The notes beneath the pieces were generated by a model, which saw only the letters and a program-made list of their open reading frames with translations, did not search any database and was not told the origin of the DNA. A stretch of DNA of 64,000 nucleotides from CAZFER01 sp964517495 (GTDB taxonomy: Bacteria; Hinthialibacterota; Hinthialibacteria; Hinthialibacterales; Hinthialibacteraceae): NCBI GenBank assembly GCA_964517495.1, contig CAZFER010000011.1:53216-117215 (forward strand). Direction: 5' to 3'. Made by a program: the position numbers and the translations under genes. How positions within the stretch are numbered: position 1 is the stretch's first letter; each line of letters opens with the position of its first letter. Of this stretch, positions 50,640-59,644 are shown piece by piece.

Positions 50640-53078
50640 ATGAAATATGGTTATATTTTTTGCATGACTTTGTTGTTGGGTATTGTTGGGGTTCTTTCGG
50701 TTGGTGCGGAACCGATAGGAATTTTTGATGACCATCAGGATGTTGGAGAACCGGATATACCTGGTCTTGCTGAATTGAATGATGGTATCTATACCGTTGA
50801 TGCGGTGGGGTCTACAATCGGTTATCGATCGACATCCGATCAGTTCCACTTTGCATTTAAGGAGATGACCGGAAACTTTGCGATTATGGCAGAGCCTTTT
50901 GCTGTTGATAATATCGGGCGTGGGGGGGTCATGGTGCGTCAGAGTTTGGATGCCGATGCGGTTCATGCATCCCTATTGTTGACATCAGGCGCCGCAGCAC
51001 GAGGCACCAATTCAGCTGAAAATTCAGTTTATCCCACTTTCCGAAGCCTGAAAGGGGGAGCTACGAAGACAGATGGTGATCCTGAACCAGGTGGTTTGAC
51101 GGAGGATCATGTTGGGCCGCTTCGCTTGGAGCGAATAGGTAACAGCTTCTATTTCTATACCATGAATACCGACGGTGATTGGGTTCAAATTCGGTCCGAA
51201 GTGGTGCCAATGACTGATCCGGTTTTAGTCGGTTTAGCTGCTACAGCAGAAAATGGTACACTTTTGGGCTTGTATGATTTTGAGGGAGTGGAAATTGAGG
51301 AATTCCCACTTTCCGTTAATCGTACACTCCCCACTGATGAATATGAACCCGGTGCAGATCTAAGTCCAGTCACTCTAACCGCTAGTGTCAGAGCCGGTGA
51401 CGTGGCTAATGCCACTGTGAATGAAATGCTTCCAGTGGGAGCAGTGGCCTCCAATATAGAGGCATCTGCGGGGGAAGTGGCTGAAAATCCCGATGGTTCA
51501 TTCGATTGGATTTTAACTGATTTATCGGGTGAAGCGACTTTAACCTATGATCTTCAACTCGGACAGAATCGAACTGCGGTATGGCAGGGGACATTTACTG
51601 ATGGTGTACATCCTTCCAGCTTTATTGGAGGTAATACCATTTTACCAGCAGAAATTTCATTTCCATCTCCCGCGGACTTTATCGATATCCATCCTATAAT
51701 TCCCACCATGTTTCAAGTGGAAGATGGTGAACCCTTGGGTGATGGGGATTGGGGATTAATGATCGATCCTCGAACCAGCAATGGTTTTACTGCCATGTCA
51801 ATGAATACCTCTTCATCCGCTGTGATTGAATTTCCAATCAATATCCCTGAATCCGGAACCTATTATTTGTTTGGATTGGTGCGTGGTGAAGATGGAAATA
51901 GTGACTCTTTCCATTTCGAAATCGATGGTTTTCCTGCCGGTGATAATAGTACACGTTGGAATATAAATTCAAACCATCAATATGAACGTGGTTGGGTGAG
52001 TAGTGAGGATCCTGATTTGGATATTCGCCCCTTTGAATTGGAAGCTGGTGAACATTTCATCTATTTAGGAAACCGGGAAGATGATGCCAGTATAGATTGG
52101 CTTGTAATGACAACCAATCCGGACATAAATATTGATGGCTTCAATGACGAAGTTGAACAGGTATTTGTTGTAGAACGCGTTCTTCCTGATCTTGAAGGTG
52201 ATTTACCTGCATCAATTGATGTATCGGTCATTCTCACCATGAAAAGTGGTGCGGATAGGGATATTGTGGTTAATGAAATACCACCTGCTGGTTGGGAGGT
52301 ATCCGGTCTTTCAACAACAGTAGGCACAGCTCAACAAGAGGAAGGAATGATTGTCTGGACAGCCGGAGATTCTGGTACATTAAGTTACACGCTCGCACCA
52401 GCTGAGGATGAACCAATCGGTGTGTTTAATGGTGAAGGAATTGATCAGTTAAATGGTTTTGTTTTATCTATTGTGGGTGACATTGTGGTTCCTTCTGTTG
52501 TTGATTTTCAGTTAAGAACAGAACCCATTGAAATTGGCAGTGAAACCGTTTTCTTCCAGGCGGAAAATCCCCATTTTGCCGCTGAGGGATTTGAAGTTCA
52601 AGCCGATGCATCGATCCCGAGCAAATTATATGCTATTGCAGTTGATAGTGGCCGATCCGGTGGTATTTTAGAGGGAAATGAATTGACATTTGAATTGAAT
52701 GTGCTCCAAACGGGAACATATTACTTAATCGCCCAAACCCGCGGCGAGGGCGGAAATTCTGATTCCTTCTACGTGGATTTTGATGTAGATTTTAATGGGT
52801 TAGCCGAAGACCATTCCTTTGGATATCAAGTACCCAATGCAGGTGTATATGAACGCCGATGGTACCAACTTATTGAACCGGGTGGCAATTTATGGGATAC
52901 CACAGGTGAACCACGTCCCTTTGAGTTGAGTGCCGGTGAACATTCATTACATTGGCATTCACGGGAAACAGATGCCAAGGTGGATTGGATTGCCATCACC
53001 ACCGATCCTACTATAGATTTGGAATCCTTGGTGGAACCGGGAGAAAAAGTGTCCATTAATGACTTTATGTTGTATTAA
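50640..53078 (+). CDS. Large secreted protein with duplicated binding-like modules
   Basis: An 812-residue exported protein of unrecognised overall family. Residues 1-23 are a signal peptide. About 30-220 resembles a concanavalin/DUF1349-like module. Two similar modules occur at about 355-505 and 645-805; both have T-Y-Y-L then R-G-E-x-G-N-S-D-S-F, then P-F-E-L-x-A-G-E-H and D-W at the end, so they are a duplication. Each is preceded by a module with N-E-x-x-P-x-G (about 240-340, 510-630). The look is of a carbohydrate-binding or adhesion protein. AGGAGG precedes the start; terminator follows. Confidence 0.75.
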   Translation: MKYGYIFCMTLLLGIVGVLSVGAEPIGIFDDHQDVGEPDIPGLAELNDGIYTVDAVGSTIGYRSTSDQFHFAFKEMTGNFAIMAEPFAVDNIGRGGVMVRQSLDADAVHASLLLTSGAAARGTNSAENSVYPTFRSLKGGATKTDGDPEPGGLTEDHVGPLRLERIGNSFYFYTMNTDGDWVQIRSEVVPMTDPVLVGLAATAENGTLLGLYDFEGVEIEEFPLSVNRTLPTDEYEPGADLSPVTLTASVRAGDVANATVNEMLPVGAVASNIEASAGEVAENPDGSFDWILTDLSGEATLTYDLQLGQNRTAVWQGTFTDGVHPSSFIGGNTILPAEISFPSPADFIDIHPIIPTMFQVEDGEPLGDGDWGLMIDPRTSNGFTAMSMNTSSSAVIEFPINIPESGTYYLFGLVRGEDGNSDSFHFEIDGFPAGDNSTRWNINSNHQYERGWVSSEDPDLDIRPFELEAGEHFIYLGNREDDASIDWLVMTTNPDINIDGFNDEVEQVFVVERVLPDLEGDLPASIDVSVILTMKSGADRDIVVNEIPPAGWEVSGLSTTVGTAQQEEGMIVWTAGDSGTLSYTLAPAEDEPIGVFNGEGIDQLNGFVLSIVGDIVVPSVVDFQLRTEPIEIGSETVFFQAENPHFAAEGFEVQADASIPSKLYAIAVDSGRSGGILEGNELTFELNVLQTGTYYLIAQTRGEGGNSDSFYVDFDVDFNGLAEDHSFGYQVPNAGVYERRWYQLIEPGGNLWDTTGEPRPFELSAGEHSLHWHSRETDAKVDWIAITTDPTIDLESLVEPGEKVSINDFMLY

Positions 53079-53099
53079 TCGGTTGCGATAATGAACACG

Positions 53100-53146
53100 A
53101 AACGGGTGGAAGAGAGGTTAATTCCCTCTTTTTCACCCGTTTTTTT
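53100..53146 (+). terminator. Rho-independent terminator after the large secreted protein
   Basis: AAACGGGTG at 53100-53108 pairs with CACCCGTTT, with an inner AGAGGG-type stem (GAGAGG/CCTCTT) and a run of seven Ts at 53140-53146. Confidence 0.85.
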
Positions 53147-53252
53147 GTAAAACAAATAGGACAGCTGATTATGAATCACCTGTCCCTGACTGTAATTTAA
53201 CGAATATAAGGAATAAATATTCTGGGATTACATTGGATATGGTTAGGCGTAA

Positions 53253-53486
53253 TTACGCTCCATCATCACCAATCGCTTCTGTGGGGCATTCTTCAATCGA
53301 CTCTTTCATGGCTTCGATTTCTTCATCGTTTTCGGGTTGTTTGAAAACGATGCAGTGATCCCCGTCATCACTCTCTTTGATGTTCTTTGGAGCGATGTCG
53401 ACACAAACGGCGCAAAGGGTGCAGTTTTGGTCGATGTAATACTTGCCTGGTGCGTTGTCTTCCCATTTTTCACTGAGTTCCGCCAT
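53253..53486 (-). CDS. Ferredoxin, single 4Fe-4S
   Basis: A 77-residue acidic ferredoxin. The C-T-L-C-A-V-C motif and the later E-C-P-T-E-A-I form one 4Fe-4S site; one further Cys (H-C-I-V-F) lies between. The start is set at the ATG at 53486, with GAGG 10 bases upstream, rather than a TTG 15 bases earlier. It is a stand-alone gene with a striking inverted repeat 34 bases upstream. It could serve the PFOR-like or redox proteins in this bacterium. Confidence 0.88.
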   Translation of the reverse strand: MAELSEKWEDNAPGKYYIDQNCTLCAVCVDIAPKNIKESDDGDHCIVFKQPENDEEIEAMKESIEECPTEAIGDDGA

Positions 53487-53519
53487 AATTTTATGCCTCA
53501 ACTACCCCGTAGGGAAATT

Positions 53520-53568
53520 TAGAGTTATAACTCCGCTTCCACAAAGTGGTACTTTAATTATAACTCTA
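53520..53568. promoter_or_regulatory. Perfect inverted repeat upstream of ferredoxin gene
   Basis: TAGAGTTATAA at 53520-53530 and TTATAACTCTA at 53558-53568 are a perfect 11-bp inverted repeat. The 27-base middle holds a second small repeat, CCAC/GTGG (53539-53549). It lies 34 bases before the ferredoxin ATG, so it could be an operator or a structured 5' UTR. A TATAAT-like hexamer occurs in the minus-strand left arm. No known regulator site was recognised. Confidence 0.5.
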
Positions 53569-53766
53569 ATTTGAGTGTAAAACGTGATGGGAAATCGTCA
53601 AGTGTCAAGTTTATTTCGAGGCGGATTATTTAAGAAACCGATGTCAAGAATTTGTTAATTAGAAAAAATAATTGAAAATTATGAATCTTCACCTCGTATA
53701 AAAGGGGAATAAAGTGAAAATAGAGAATCCCTTCTGCACTATTTATAATGAACAAGGCACATTTTC

Positions 53767-54693
53767 ATGATTCGAGTCGAAAATCTGAGTAAAAGTTATG
53801 GTGAACTAAAAGCAGTCAACGGTGTTTCTTTCGATATCCAGGAAGGGGAATTATTTGGTTTTTTAGGACCCAATGGAGCAGGAAAAACGACAACCCTCTC
53901 GATGATTTCAGGCTTGTTGAAGCCGGATTTGGGTACCGTATGGATGCATGAGATTAATGTATGGGAAACCCCAATCCCAGCCAAACGAATGATGGGTTTG
54001 GTCCCGCAGGAATTGGCTATATATGAGGAATTGACTGCCCGGGAAAACCTGGAATTTTGGGGAAGTTTGTATAATCTCCCCCGTTCTCAACTCAAATCCA
54101 ATATTGATGATATCCTCGAAAAAGTTGGGCTGACGGACCGAGCAAAAGAAGCGGTCAGCCGATTTTCCGGAGGGATGAAAAGGCGATTGAATCTTGCGAT
54201 TGGTTTGGTTCACCAGCCCAAAATCGTTTTGATGGACGAACCCACCGTTGGCATCGATCCTCAGGCACGAAACAACATCCTGGATATCATCCGGGAAATC
54301 GCCAAAGCAGGCACCACTATTCTTTTCACAACCCATCATCTGGAAGAGGCTGAAGCATTATGTGAGCGCATCGCCATTATGGATCATGGGAAAATTTTGG
54401 ATGTAGGAACGGTTCAGGAATTGGCACAAATTACCGGGGATGGAGATATCGTAACCTTAAGTGGAACCTTTACCTCTTCCACCTTGAAGGCGGCTTTATC
54501 ATCGGATCACATCGATTTTATTAATGTCAGTGATGGTGTTGCGACCTTTAACTTGAAAAACAACCATTTCGGAATTACCCAGGTTATTCAGGTTTTAAGC
54601 GAGGCAAAGATTGAAATTCACGATCTTTCCATTCAGAAACCCAGTTTGGAGAGCGTCTTTCTGAAATTAACGGGAAGAGAGTTACGAGATTGA
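53767..54693 (+). CDS. ABC transporter ATP-binding protein (ABC-2 exporter)
   Basis: A 308-residue ABC ATPase of the CcmA/DrrA family. Walker A is G-P-N-G-A-G-K-T-T (34-42), the signature is F-S-G-G-M (133-137), Walker B is I-V-L-M-D-E-P-T (153-160). A C-terminal extension of about 80 residues matches DrrA-type ATPases. It powers the ABC-2 permeases encoded by the three following genes. The next start (TTG at 54690) overlaps this stop by 4 bases. Confidence 0.95.
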   Translation: MIRVENLSKSYGELKAVNGVSFDIQEGELFGFLGPNGAGKTTTLSMISGLLKPDLGTVWMHEINVWETPIPAKRMMGLVPQELAIYEELTARENLEFWGSLYNLPRSQLKSNIDDILEKVGLTDRAKEAVSRFSGGMKRRLNLAIGLVHQPKIVLMDEPTVGIDPQARNNILDIIREIAKAGTTILFTTHHLEEAEALCERIAIMDHGKILDVGTVQELAQITGDGDIVTLSGTFTSSTLKAALSSDHIDFINVSDGVATFNLKNNHFGITQVIQVLSEAKIEIHDLSIQKPSLESVFLKLTGRELRD

Positions 54694-55373
54694 AGTTAAT
54701 CATTACTTTGCTCAAAAAAGATCTTCTGCGTGATTTAAAGCGCCCATGGTCAATTATTACCATGATATCCATCCCTGTGATATTGGCCGCTTTAATGGCC
54801 AATATTTTTGGTGGGGGATCGCCAGAATCAAACATTACCCTCCATGTTGCGGTATGGGATCAGGATGATGATTTTTTTGGAGGGATGTTGCGTTCAATGG
54901 GATCGCAAGGGGATGCGCCCCAATCACTGAACATTCATTATGTCGAAAGCATTGATGAAGGTATCGCTCTGCTGGAAAAGCGCCGGGTTTCTGCTTTTTT
55001 AGTTTTACCCGAAAATATGACCAGTGATCTACTTAACGGAGCGACAACCACCATAAAACTTTATCCCAACCCAGCGGAATATGTTTTACCCAAAGTCGTG
55101 GAACAGGGTATGGATTTAGTGGCCGTCGGTGTTTCTCAGGCAGTGACCTTGATTGGGCCAGAAATCCGGGAAAGCATTGACCTTTTTGAGGGAGATGATT
55201 ACCCACCCAGTTGGGAAGTGGCAATGGTCGTTTATAATGCCATGGAAAAAATGCGAAGATTACGATCCTATCTCTTTCCTCCCATTATAACCATGAAAAC
55301 AGTTCCCGCTGATCAATATATTTTGAGCACTTCACGTTCGGCTTCTGATGAATCTCAGAAGGAAGGTGTTTAA
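54690..55373 (+). CDS. ABC-2 permease N-terminal half (split gene)
   Basis: A 227-residue protein with one membrane segment (about residues 20-40) and a periplasmic domain of about 190 residues. It corresponds to the first half of a normal ~430-residue ABC-2 permease. Start is TTG, with GGGAAGAGAG before it, overlapping the ATPase stop. The stop overlaps the start of the next ORF (TAATG), which carries the remaining membrane segments in a different frame. Either a stable split or a frame-disrupted gene. Confidence 0.7.
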   Translation: MKLIITLLKKDLLRDLKRPWSIITMISIPVILAALMANIFGGGSPESNITLHVAVWDQDDDFFGGMLRSMGSQGDAPQSLNIHYVESIDEGIALLEKRRVSAFLVLPENMTSDLLNGATTTIKLYPNPAEYVLPKVVEQGMDLVAVGVSQAVTLIGPEIRESIDLFEGDDYPPSWEVAMVVYNAMEKMRRLRSYLFPPIITMKTVPADQYILSTSRSASDESQKEGV

Positions 55374-55984
55374 TGGGCGAGATATTCCAATACATATTCC
55401 CCCCCATGATGCTATTTTGGATCTTTTTCATCGCCCAAGGCGCTATGGTTGATATCTATACAGAAAGTGAAAAGAAAACCCTTCAGCGTCTTTTTGTGAC
55501 TACAGCCACCATGAATCAAATCTTAATCGCCAAAATCTTGCGTTGTTTTCTTTTATGCTTTATCGCTGAAGGGTTGTTGGTTCTTATAACCCGCATTCTT
55601 TTTGGGATGGAATGGGGGAATATTCTATTGCTAATCGCGGTATTTTTCTGTATCAATCTCAATATTACGGGGATGTTGGTTTGTATTCATGCTTTAGCAA
55701 AAACCCGTCAGCTTTCCGAAACGATAACAATTATTTTACTCCTATCCTTGGCATTCTTTGGTGGGGGAATGGTGCCATTTGACGAATTGCCGAACTTTAT
55801 GAAATCGATCGGTGAATTTACTCCCATTCGATGGGGCGTGTTGGGAATCAATGGAGTAATGCATACACAATCCTTATCAAACTATATTCGGCCATGTTTG
55901 GCCTTGCTAATAGGCGGAATGATTATGGGAGCAGTTGGATCTACTATTTTAAAACGCCGCATTGAATCGGGGGGACTGGTATGA
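55373..55984 (+). CDS. ABC-2 permease C-terminal half (split gene)
   Basis: A 203-residue protein with about six membrane segments, the usual ABC-2 core (F-I-A-Q-G-A-M-V-D-I-Y-T-E-S-E-K-K-T-L-Q-R-L, F-F-G-G-G-M-V-P-F). A strong AGAAGGAAGG site lies before its ATG, so it can be translated on its own. Together with the preceding ORF it makes one permease. It overlaps the following permease gene by 4 bp (ATGA). Confidence 0.8.
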   Translation: MGEIFQYIFPPMMLFWIFFIAQGAMVDIYTESEKKTLQRLFVTTATMNQILIAKILRCFLLCFIAEGLLVLITRILFGMEWGNILLLIAVFFCINLNITGMLVCIHALAKTRQLSETITIILLLSLAFFGGGMVPFDELPNFMKSIGEFTPIRWGVLGINGVMHTQSLSNYIRPCLALLIGGMIMGAVGSTILKRRIESGGLV

Positions 55985-57129
55985 ATATCCTCCGATTAGC
56001 TTTCTATGATTTGTTGCGCATGTCAAAAGATAGGATGTTGATCTTTTGGATGCTGATTATGCCCTTGGGTTTTGTCTCACTGTTTGGCAGTGTTATGAGG
56101 AATCCCGCAGACCAAACCACATGGCTGCCTGTGGTTAATTTGGATGAAGGAGAACTCTCTTCACTATTTATCAAGCAACTTGATGCAGAGAAATATTATC
56201 TGGATGTCAAACCGGCCACCCATGAGGTTTATGTTAAGAATTGGTATTATGGAATCATTATTCCCGCCACCTTTACGGCTTCGGTTATGGCAGGTGAAGA
56301 AACGGAAGTGATCTTTGTTAAACGAAGATCAACCGAGCACACTCTTGCCGCCCAGGCTAGATTGGCTCATGCTATGGTCAACTTTACCGGGGCAATAGCC
56401 ACTGTGGACGTGATAAACAATCGAATGACTGACAATACCAAACAAGCATTGATTGAAGAACTAAATAAACCCAAATCGCTGGTTGTTGAAAAAATGGCTC
56501 ATGAAGCCCTGCATCCACCTCCATATGGGTATGCCATGACCTTAACCGGTTACATCGTCATGTTTGTTTTTATGAACAGTGTGTTGTATGGAGGCATTAC
56601 CTTGGCTATGGATAAAAGCGGGGGACAGTATAAACGCCTTCATGCGGCTCCACTCAGCCCCACAGCGATATTTGTGGGAAAAATGGCAGGACGAATGTTA
56701 ATGCCACTCATACAAGCCATGTTATTGTTGCTCTTGGGCTCTTGGCTTTTTGGAATATCAATGGGTGAACATCCAATTGCTCTTGTTCCTATCATCCTTT
56801 CTTTAGCCATTTGTGCGGGGAGTTTGGGGGTAATGTTTGGGGCGATTTTCAGCACAGAACAACAAATTTTTAATGCTGGTATGTTAACAGTCATGATTCT
56901 ATCCGCGTTGGGTGGATGCTGGTGGCCGCTTGAGATAGTCCCTGAGTTTTTTAAACAGCTAGCCACATTTTCCCCAACCTATTGGGGATTGCATGGATTG
57001 CAGGATGTCATTTCGTTTGGAAAAGCATTGAGTGGTGTTATGCAGGAGTGTTTGATTCTTTTATTCTATTCTGGTATATTTCTCCTGATTGCCCGGCCTT
57101 TTCTTGGTAAAAATGTATTTTCAAGCTAA
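55981..57129 (+). CDS. ABC-2 family permease
   Basis: A 382-residue intact ABC-2 permease: an N-terminal membrane segment, a periplasmic domain of about 150 residues, then five or six membrane segments (Y-G-G-I-T-L-A-M-D-K-S-G-G-Q-Y-K-R-L-H-A and G-G-C-W-W-P-L-E-I-V-P). With the ATPase and the split partner it would make a heterodimeric exporter for drugs, lipids or polysaccharide. Last gene of the four-gene operon. Confidence 0.9.
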   Translation: MNILRLAFYDLLRMSKDRMLIFWMLIMPLGFVSLFGSVMRNPADQTTWLPVVNLDEGELSSLFIKQLDAEKYYLDVKPATHEVYVKNWYYGIIIPATFTASVMAGEETEVIFVKRRSTEHTLAAQARLAHAMVNFTGAIATVDVINNRMTDNTKQALIEELNKPKSLVVEKMAHEALHPPPYGYAMTLTGYIVMFVFMNSVLYGGITLAMDKSGGQYKRLHAAPLSPTAIFVGKMAGRMLMPLIQAMLLLLLGSWLFGISMGEHPIALVPIILSLAICAGSLGVMFGAIFSTEQQIFNAGMLTVMILSALGGCWWPLEIVPEFFKQLATFSPTYWGLHGLQDVISFGKALSGVMQECLILLFYSGIFLLIARPFLGKNVFSS

Positions 57130-57360
57130 TTTAGATGAATGTTCTCTTATTATCTCATTTCTCCTTTTTCATTTTATTGCGTCGTTATATACTGTTCTCC
57201 GTAAACATATTTATATTCTCTTTTGTTTAAGCATTTCTAAAACGGCCAAAAGTATTCAAAACGAATGTGGCATATTGATTTCTTATTTTCAGATGGGTAT
57301 GACCGATTTATGTGTTAATGCCATTCCATGTCTTGGTTAAAGGAGTGAGGTAGAAAACGT

Positions 57361-58338
57361 ATGGGATCGAACGATGATCGTTTTGTTTTGGGAGTTGATC
57401 TGGGTGGAACAAAAATTCTCGCCGCGGTTGTGACTGAATCGGGCAAAGTGATCAGTCGAGCCAAAAAGAAAACAAAACCTGAAAGACCGACAGATGAGAT
57501 TTTAGAGCGTCTGGCAAAATGTTGCCAAAAAGCGGTTGATGAAGCGGGGATCTCGTTTGACAGCATCGCAGGCATCGGTGTCGGTGCCCCGGGACCGTTG
57601 GATCCCGACAAAGGAATCGTGATTGAAACCCCTAATGTCAATTTAACCAATGCTCACATTACTGACTACTTGAAAAAAGAATTAAACGTTCCTGCTTTTT
57701 TAGATAATGATGTGAATGTGGGTACTTTGGGTGAATATGTTTATGGAGCCGGCAAAGGCAAAAAGGATGTTGTCGGTATTTTTATGGGAACCGGTATTGG
57801 GGGTGGGGTTATTGTGAATGGTCAGCTGGTTCATGGTTTTAGTAAGAATGCCGGTGAATTGGGGCATATGAAACTGGTTCACGACGGGGCTGAATGTGGC
57901 TGTGGGCAATATGGCTGCCTGGAAGCTTATGCCAGCAAGACCGCCATGATTAAGCGATTGCAAAATGCCATTCGAAATGGTGCGAAAAGCGTACTCCCTG
58001 ATTTGATCGGTGATGACTGGACCAAACTAACCAGCAAAATCTTTCTAAAAGCCTTTGAAGCCAATGATGAATTGGTGATTTCCACTGTTGAACGGGCCGC
58101 AAAATATACGGGGGTTGGTGTAGGGAGTTTGTTGAATATTCTTAGCCCTGAAGTGGTCGTTATCGGTGGTGGATTAGTCGAAGCACTGGGTGAACCCGTG
58201 TTGGAAATTATTCGAAAATATGCACGTGAAAACTGTTTTTCAATCGTATATGACGGAGTTGCCATTGTCCCCGCCGCACTGGGGGATGATTCCGGGATAT
58301 TAGGAGCGGCGGCTCTTGCCTGGTCAAAAGTTGATTAA
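57361..58338 (+). CDS. ROK-family glucokinase
   Basis: A 325-residue sugar kinase. The ROK ATP motif D-L-G-G-T-K (about 13-18), the H-x-G-E-L-G-H-M segment, and the zinc motif C-G-C-G-Q-Y-G-C-L-E (about 180-189) are complete; glucose contacts in L-D-N-D-V-N are seen. It phosphorylates glucose (or N-acetylmannosamine/GlcNAc-like sugars). Stand-alone, with its own 230-base leader and a terminator shared with the next gene. Substrate not certain. Confidence 0.92.
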   Translation: MGSNDDRFVLGVDLGGTKILAAVVTESGKVISRAKKKTKPERPTDEILERLAKCCQKAVDEAGISFDSIAGIGVGAPGPLDPDKGIVIETPNVNLTNAHITDYLKKELNVPAFLDNDVNVGTLGEYVYGAGKGKKDVVGIFMGTGIGGGVIVNGQLVHGFSKNAGELGHMKLVHDGAECGCGQYGCLEAYASKTAMIKRLQNAIRNGAKSVLPDLIGDDWTKLTSKIFLKAFEANDELVISTVERAAKYTGVGVGSLLNILSPEVVVIGGGLVEALGEPVLEIIRKYARENCFSIVYDGVAIVPAALGDDSGILGAAALAWSKVD

Positions 58339-58367
58339 CATACCAAAATCTTAATATAATAGAGAAG

Positions 58368-58396
58368 AACGGTGGAAAAAAGATCCACCGTTTTTT
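58368..58396. terminator. Bidirectional hairpin terminator
   Basis: ACGGTGGA (58369-58376) pairs with TCCACCGT (58384-58391), flanked by Ts on the right and As in the loop region. It lies between convergent glucokinase and MBL genes, overlapping the latter's stop, so it probably serves the plus strand. Confidence 0.8.
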
Positions 58397-59252
58397 ATGG
58401 GCATTCGAATTCTATTCTCATTCCCGCAAAGCCAGGTCTGCAACGGTACGAAAAGGCATTCCATAATTTAAGAACTGCTGGATAACCCGTACAATGGACG
58501 GGAATAAGGTAATGGATTTTTTCCTTTTGCAATGCGGAAATCGTATTATCCATTCGTGTATTTGAGGCCTTGGTCAAGTGCATGCCCCCGATGACGGCAT
58601 AGATTGTCGTGTTATTGGTTAGTGACTTGATATAATCGAGTGTGTTGATTAATCCAGCATGAGCACACCCAAGTAAAACCACCGTTCCATGTATGGTGTT
58701 GATATAAACCGCTTGATCGTCCAATAGTGGATCCGATCTTTTAGCATTCTCGTCGAGATAGAATTCACCTCCCGTATTTTCAAATTCATGTTTTCTTGGG
58801 ATTGGACCAGTGACATATAATCCACACGTAATTTGGGTCGGTTTATCTGTTTCGATGATCCTGCAAGCCGATTGGGATAATGTGTCTCTGCTTGTTTGTG
58901 GCATTCCAACATCCCGTACTGTTTGCTTGACATGTCTACTATATTTCGGTTCAAACGCACGTGGATGTATAAAACATCGGTCGGGAGTGACGTGTTTAAA
59001 TACAGCAGGAATTCCGCCGGTGTGATCGTAATGGCCATGGCTCAATATAATGGCTTCCGTTTGATTTAAAGGAATATTAAGCATGCCTGCGTTATGTTCA
59101 ATGATGCCGGATTGTCCAGAATCAAAAAGTAAACGATGACTCCCTTTTTCGATCCAATAGGCTAATCCATGCTCTCCCAATATTCCTCGCTGCAGGCTTG
59201 TATTTTCGACAAGGAGGGTAATCTTGACACGGTTATTAGATTGTTGAAGCAT
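58395..59252 (-). CDS. MBL-fold metallo-hydrolase
   Basis: A 285-residue metallo-beta-lactamase-fold protein with H-x-H-x-D-H (His72, His74, Asp76, His77 in S-H-G-H-Y-D-H-T-G-G) and a later G-C-A-H-A-G segment. It fits the MJ0296-type branch annotated as pterin-ribofuranosyl-aminobenzene phosphate synthase-like. Exact substrate unknown. It is the last gene of the minus-strand orange-protein-like cluster, 15 bp after the NifX-like gene. Confidence 0.85.
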   Translation of the reverse strand: MLQQSNNRVKITLLVENTSLQRGILGEHGLAYWIEKGSHRLLFDSGQSGIIEHNAGMLNIPLNQTEAIILSHGHYDHTGGIPAVFKHVTPDRCFIHPRAFEPKYSRHVKQTVRDVGMPQTSRDTLSQSACRIIETDKPTQITCGLYVTGPIPRKHEFENTGGEFYLDENAKRSDPLLDDQAVYINTIHGTVVLLGCAHAGLINTLDYIKSLTNNTTIYAVIGGMHLTKASNTRMDNTISALQKEKIHYLIPVHCTGYPAVLKLWNAFSYRCRPGFAGMRIEFECP

Positions 59253-59267
59253 GGTTATCTCACATTA

Positions 59268-59606
59268 TTAATGATCACATAAATTTTCCCCGGATTGCAA
59301 ATTGTCATGTAAAAGATCATAAACTAACTTTAATGGAGTATCTGATGATGCGCCTAAAATAACCTGAACTCCATGTTGATTAAAAAGGGCTTGAGCACGC
59401 TGGCCCATACCACCGGCAATAATAACATTGGCTCCGATTTCGTTTAACCATCGGGGTAATACGCCGGGTTCATGTTGGGGTGGAGTAAGAAAAGTTTCAT
59501 TGAGAATGGCTTTCTTATCCACATCCACTTCGATAAGAGAAAATTGCTGACAATGGCCGAAGTGTGGGCTAAGATGTCCATTCATGGTGGGAACGGCAAT
59601 TTTCAT
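59268..59606 (-). CDS. NifX/NifB-like (FeMo-cofactor family) protein
   Basis: A 112-residue dinitrogenase iron-molybdenum-cofactor-binding-family protein. The start M-K-I-A-V-P-T and the A-G-G-M-G-Q-R-A segment fit the family. Members bind metal clusters such as the Mo-Cu cluster of orange protein; no nif genes are near. It is 38 bp after the MinD-type ATPase. Confidence 0.85.
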   Translation of the reverse strand: MKIAVPTMNGHLSPHFGHCQQFSLIEVDVDKKAILNETFLTPPQHEPGVLPRWLNEIGANVIIAGGMGQRAQALFNQHGVQVILGASSDTPLKLVYDLLHDNLQSGENLCDH

Positions 59607-59644
59607 GATACATTCCTTTCATTCTTCGAATTGTTTGTTGTTGA

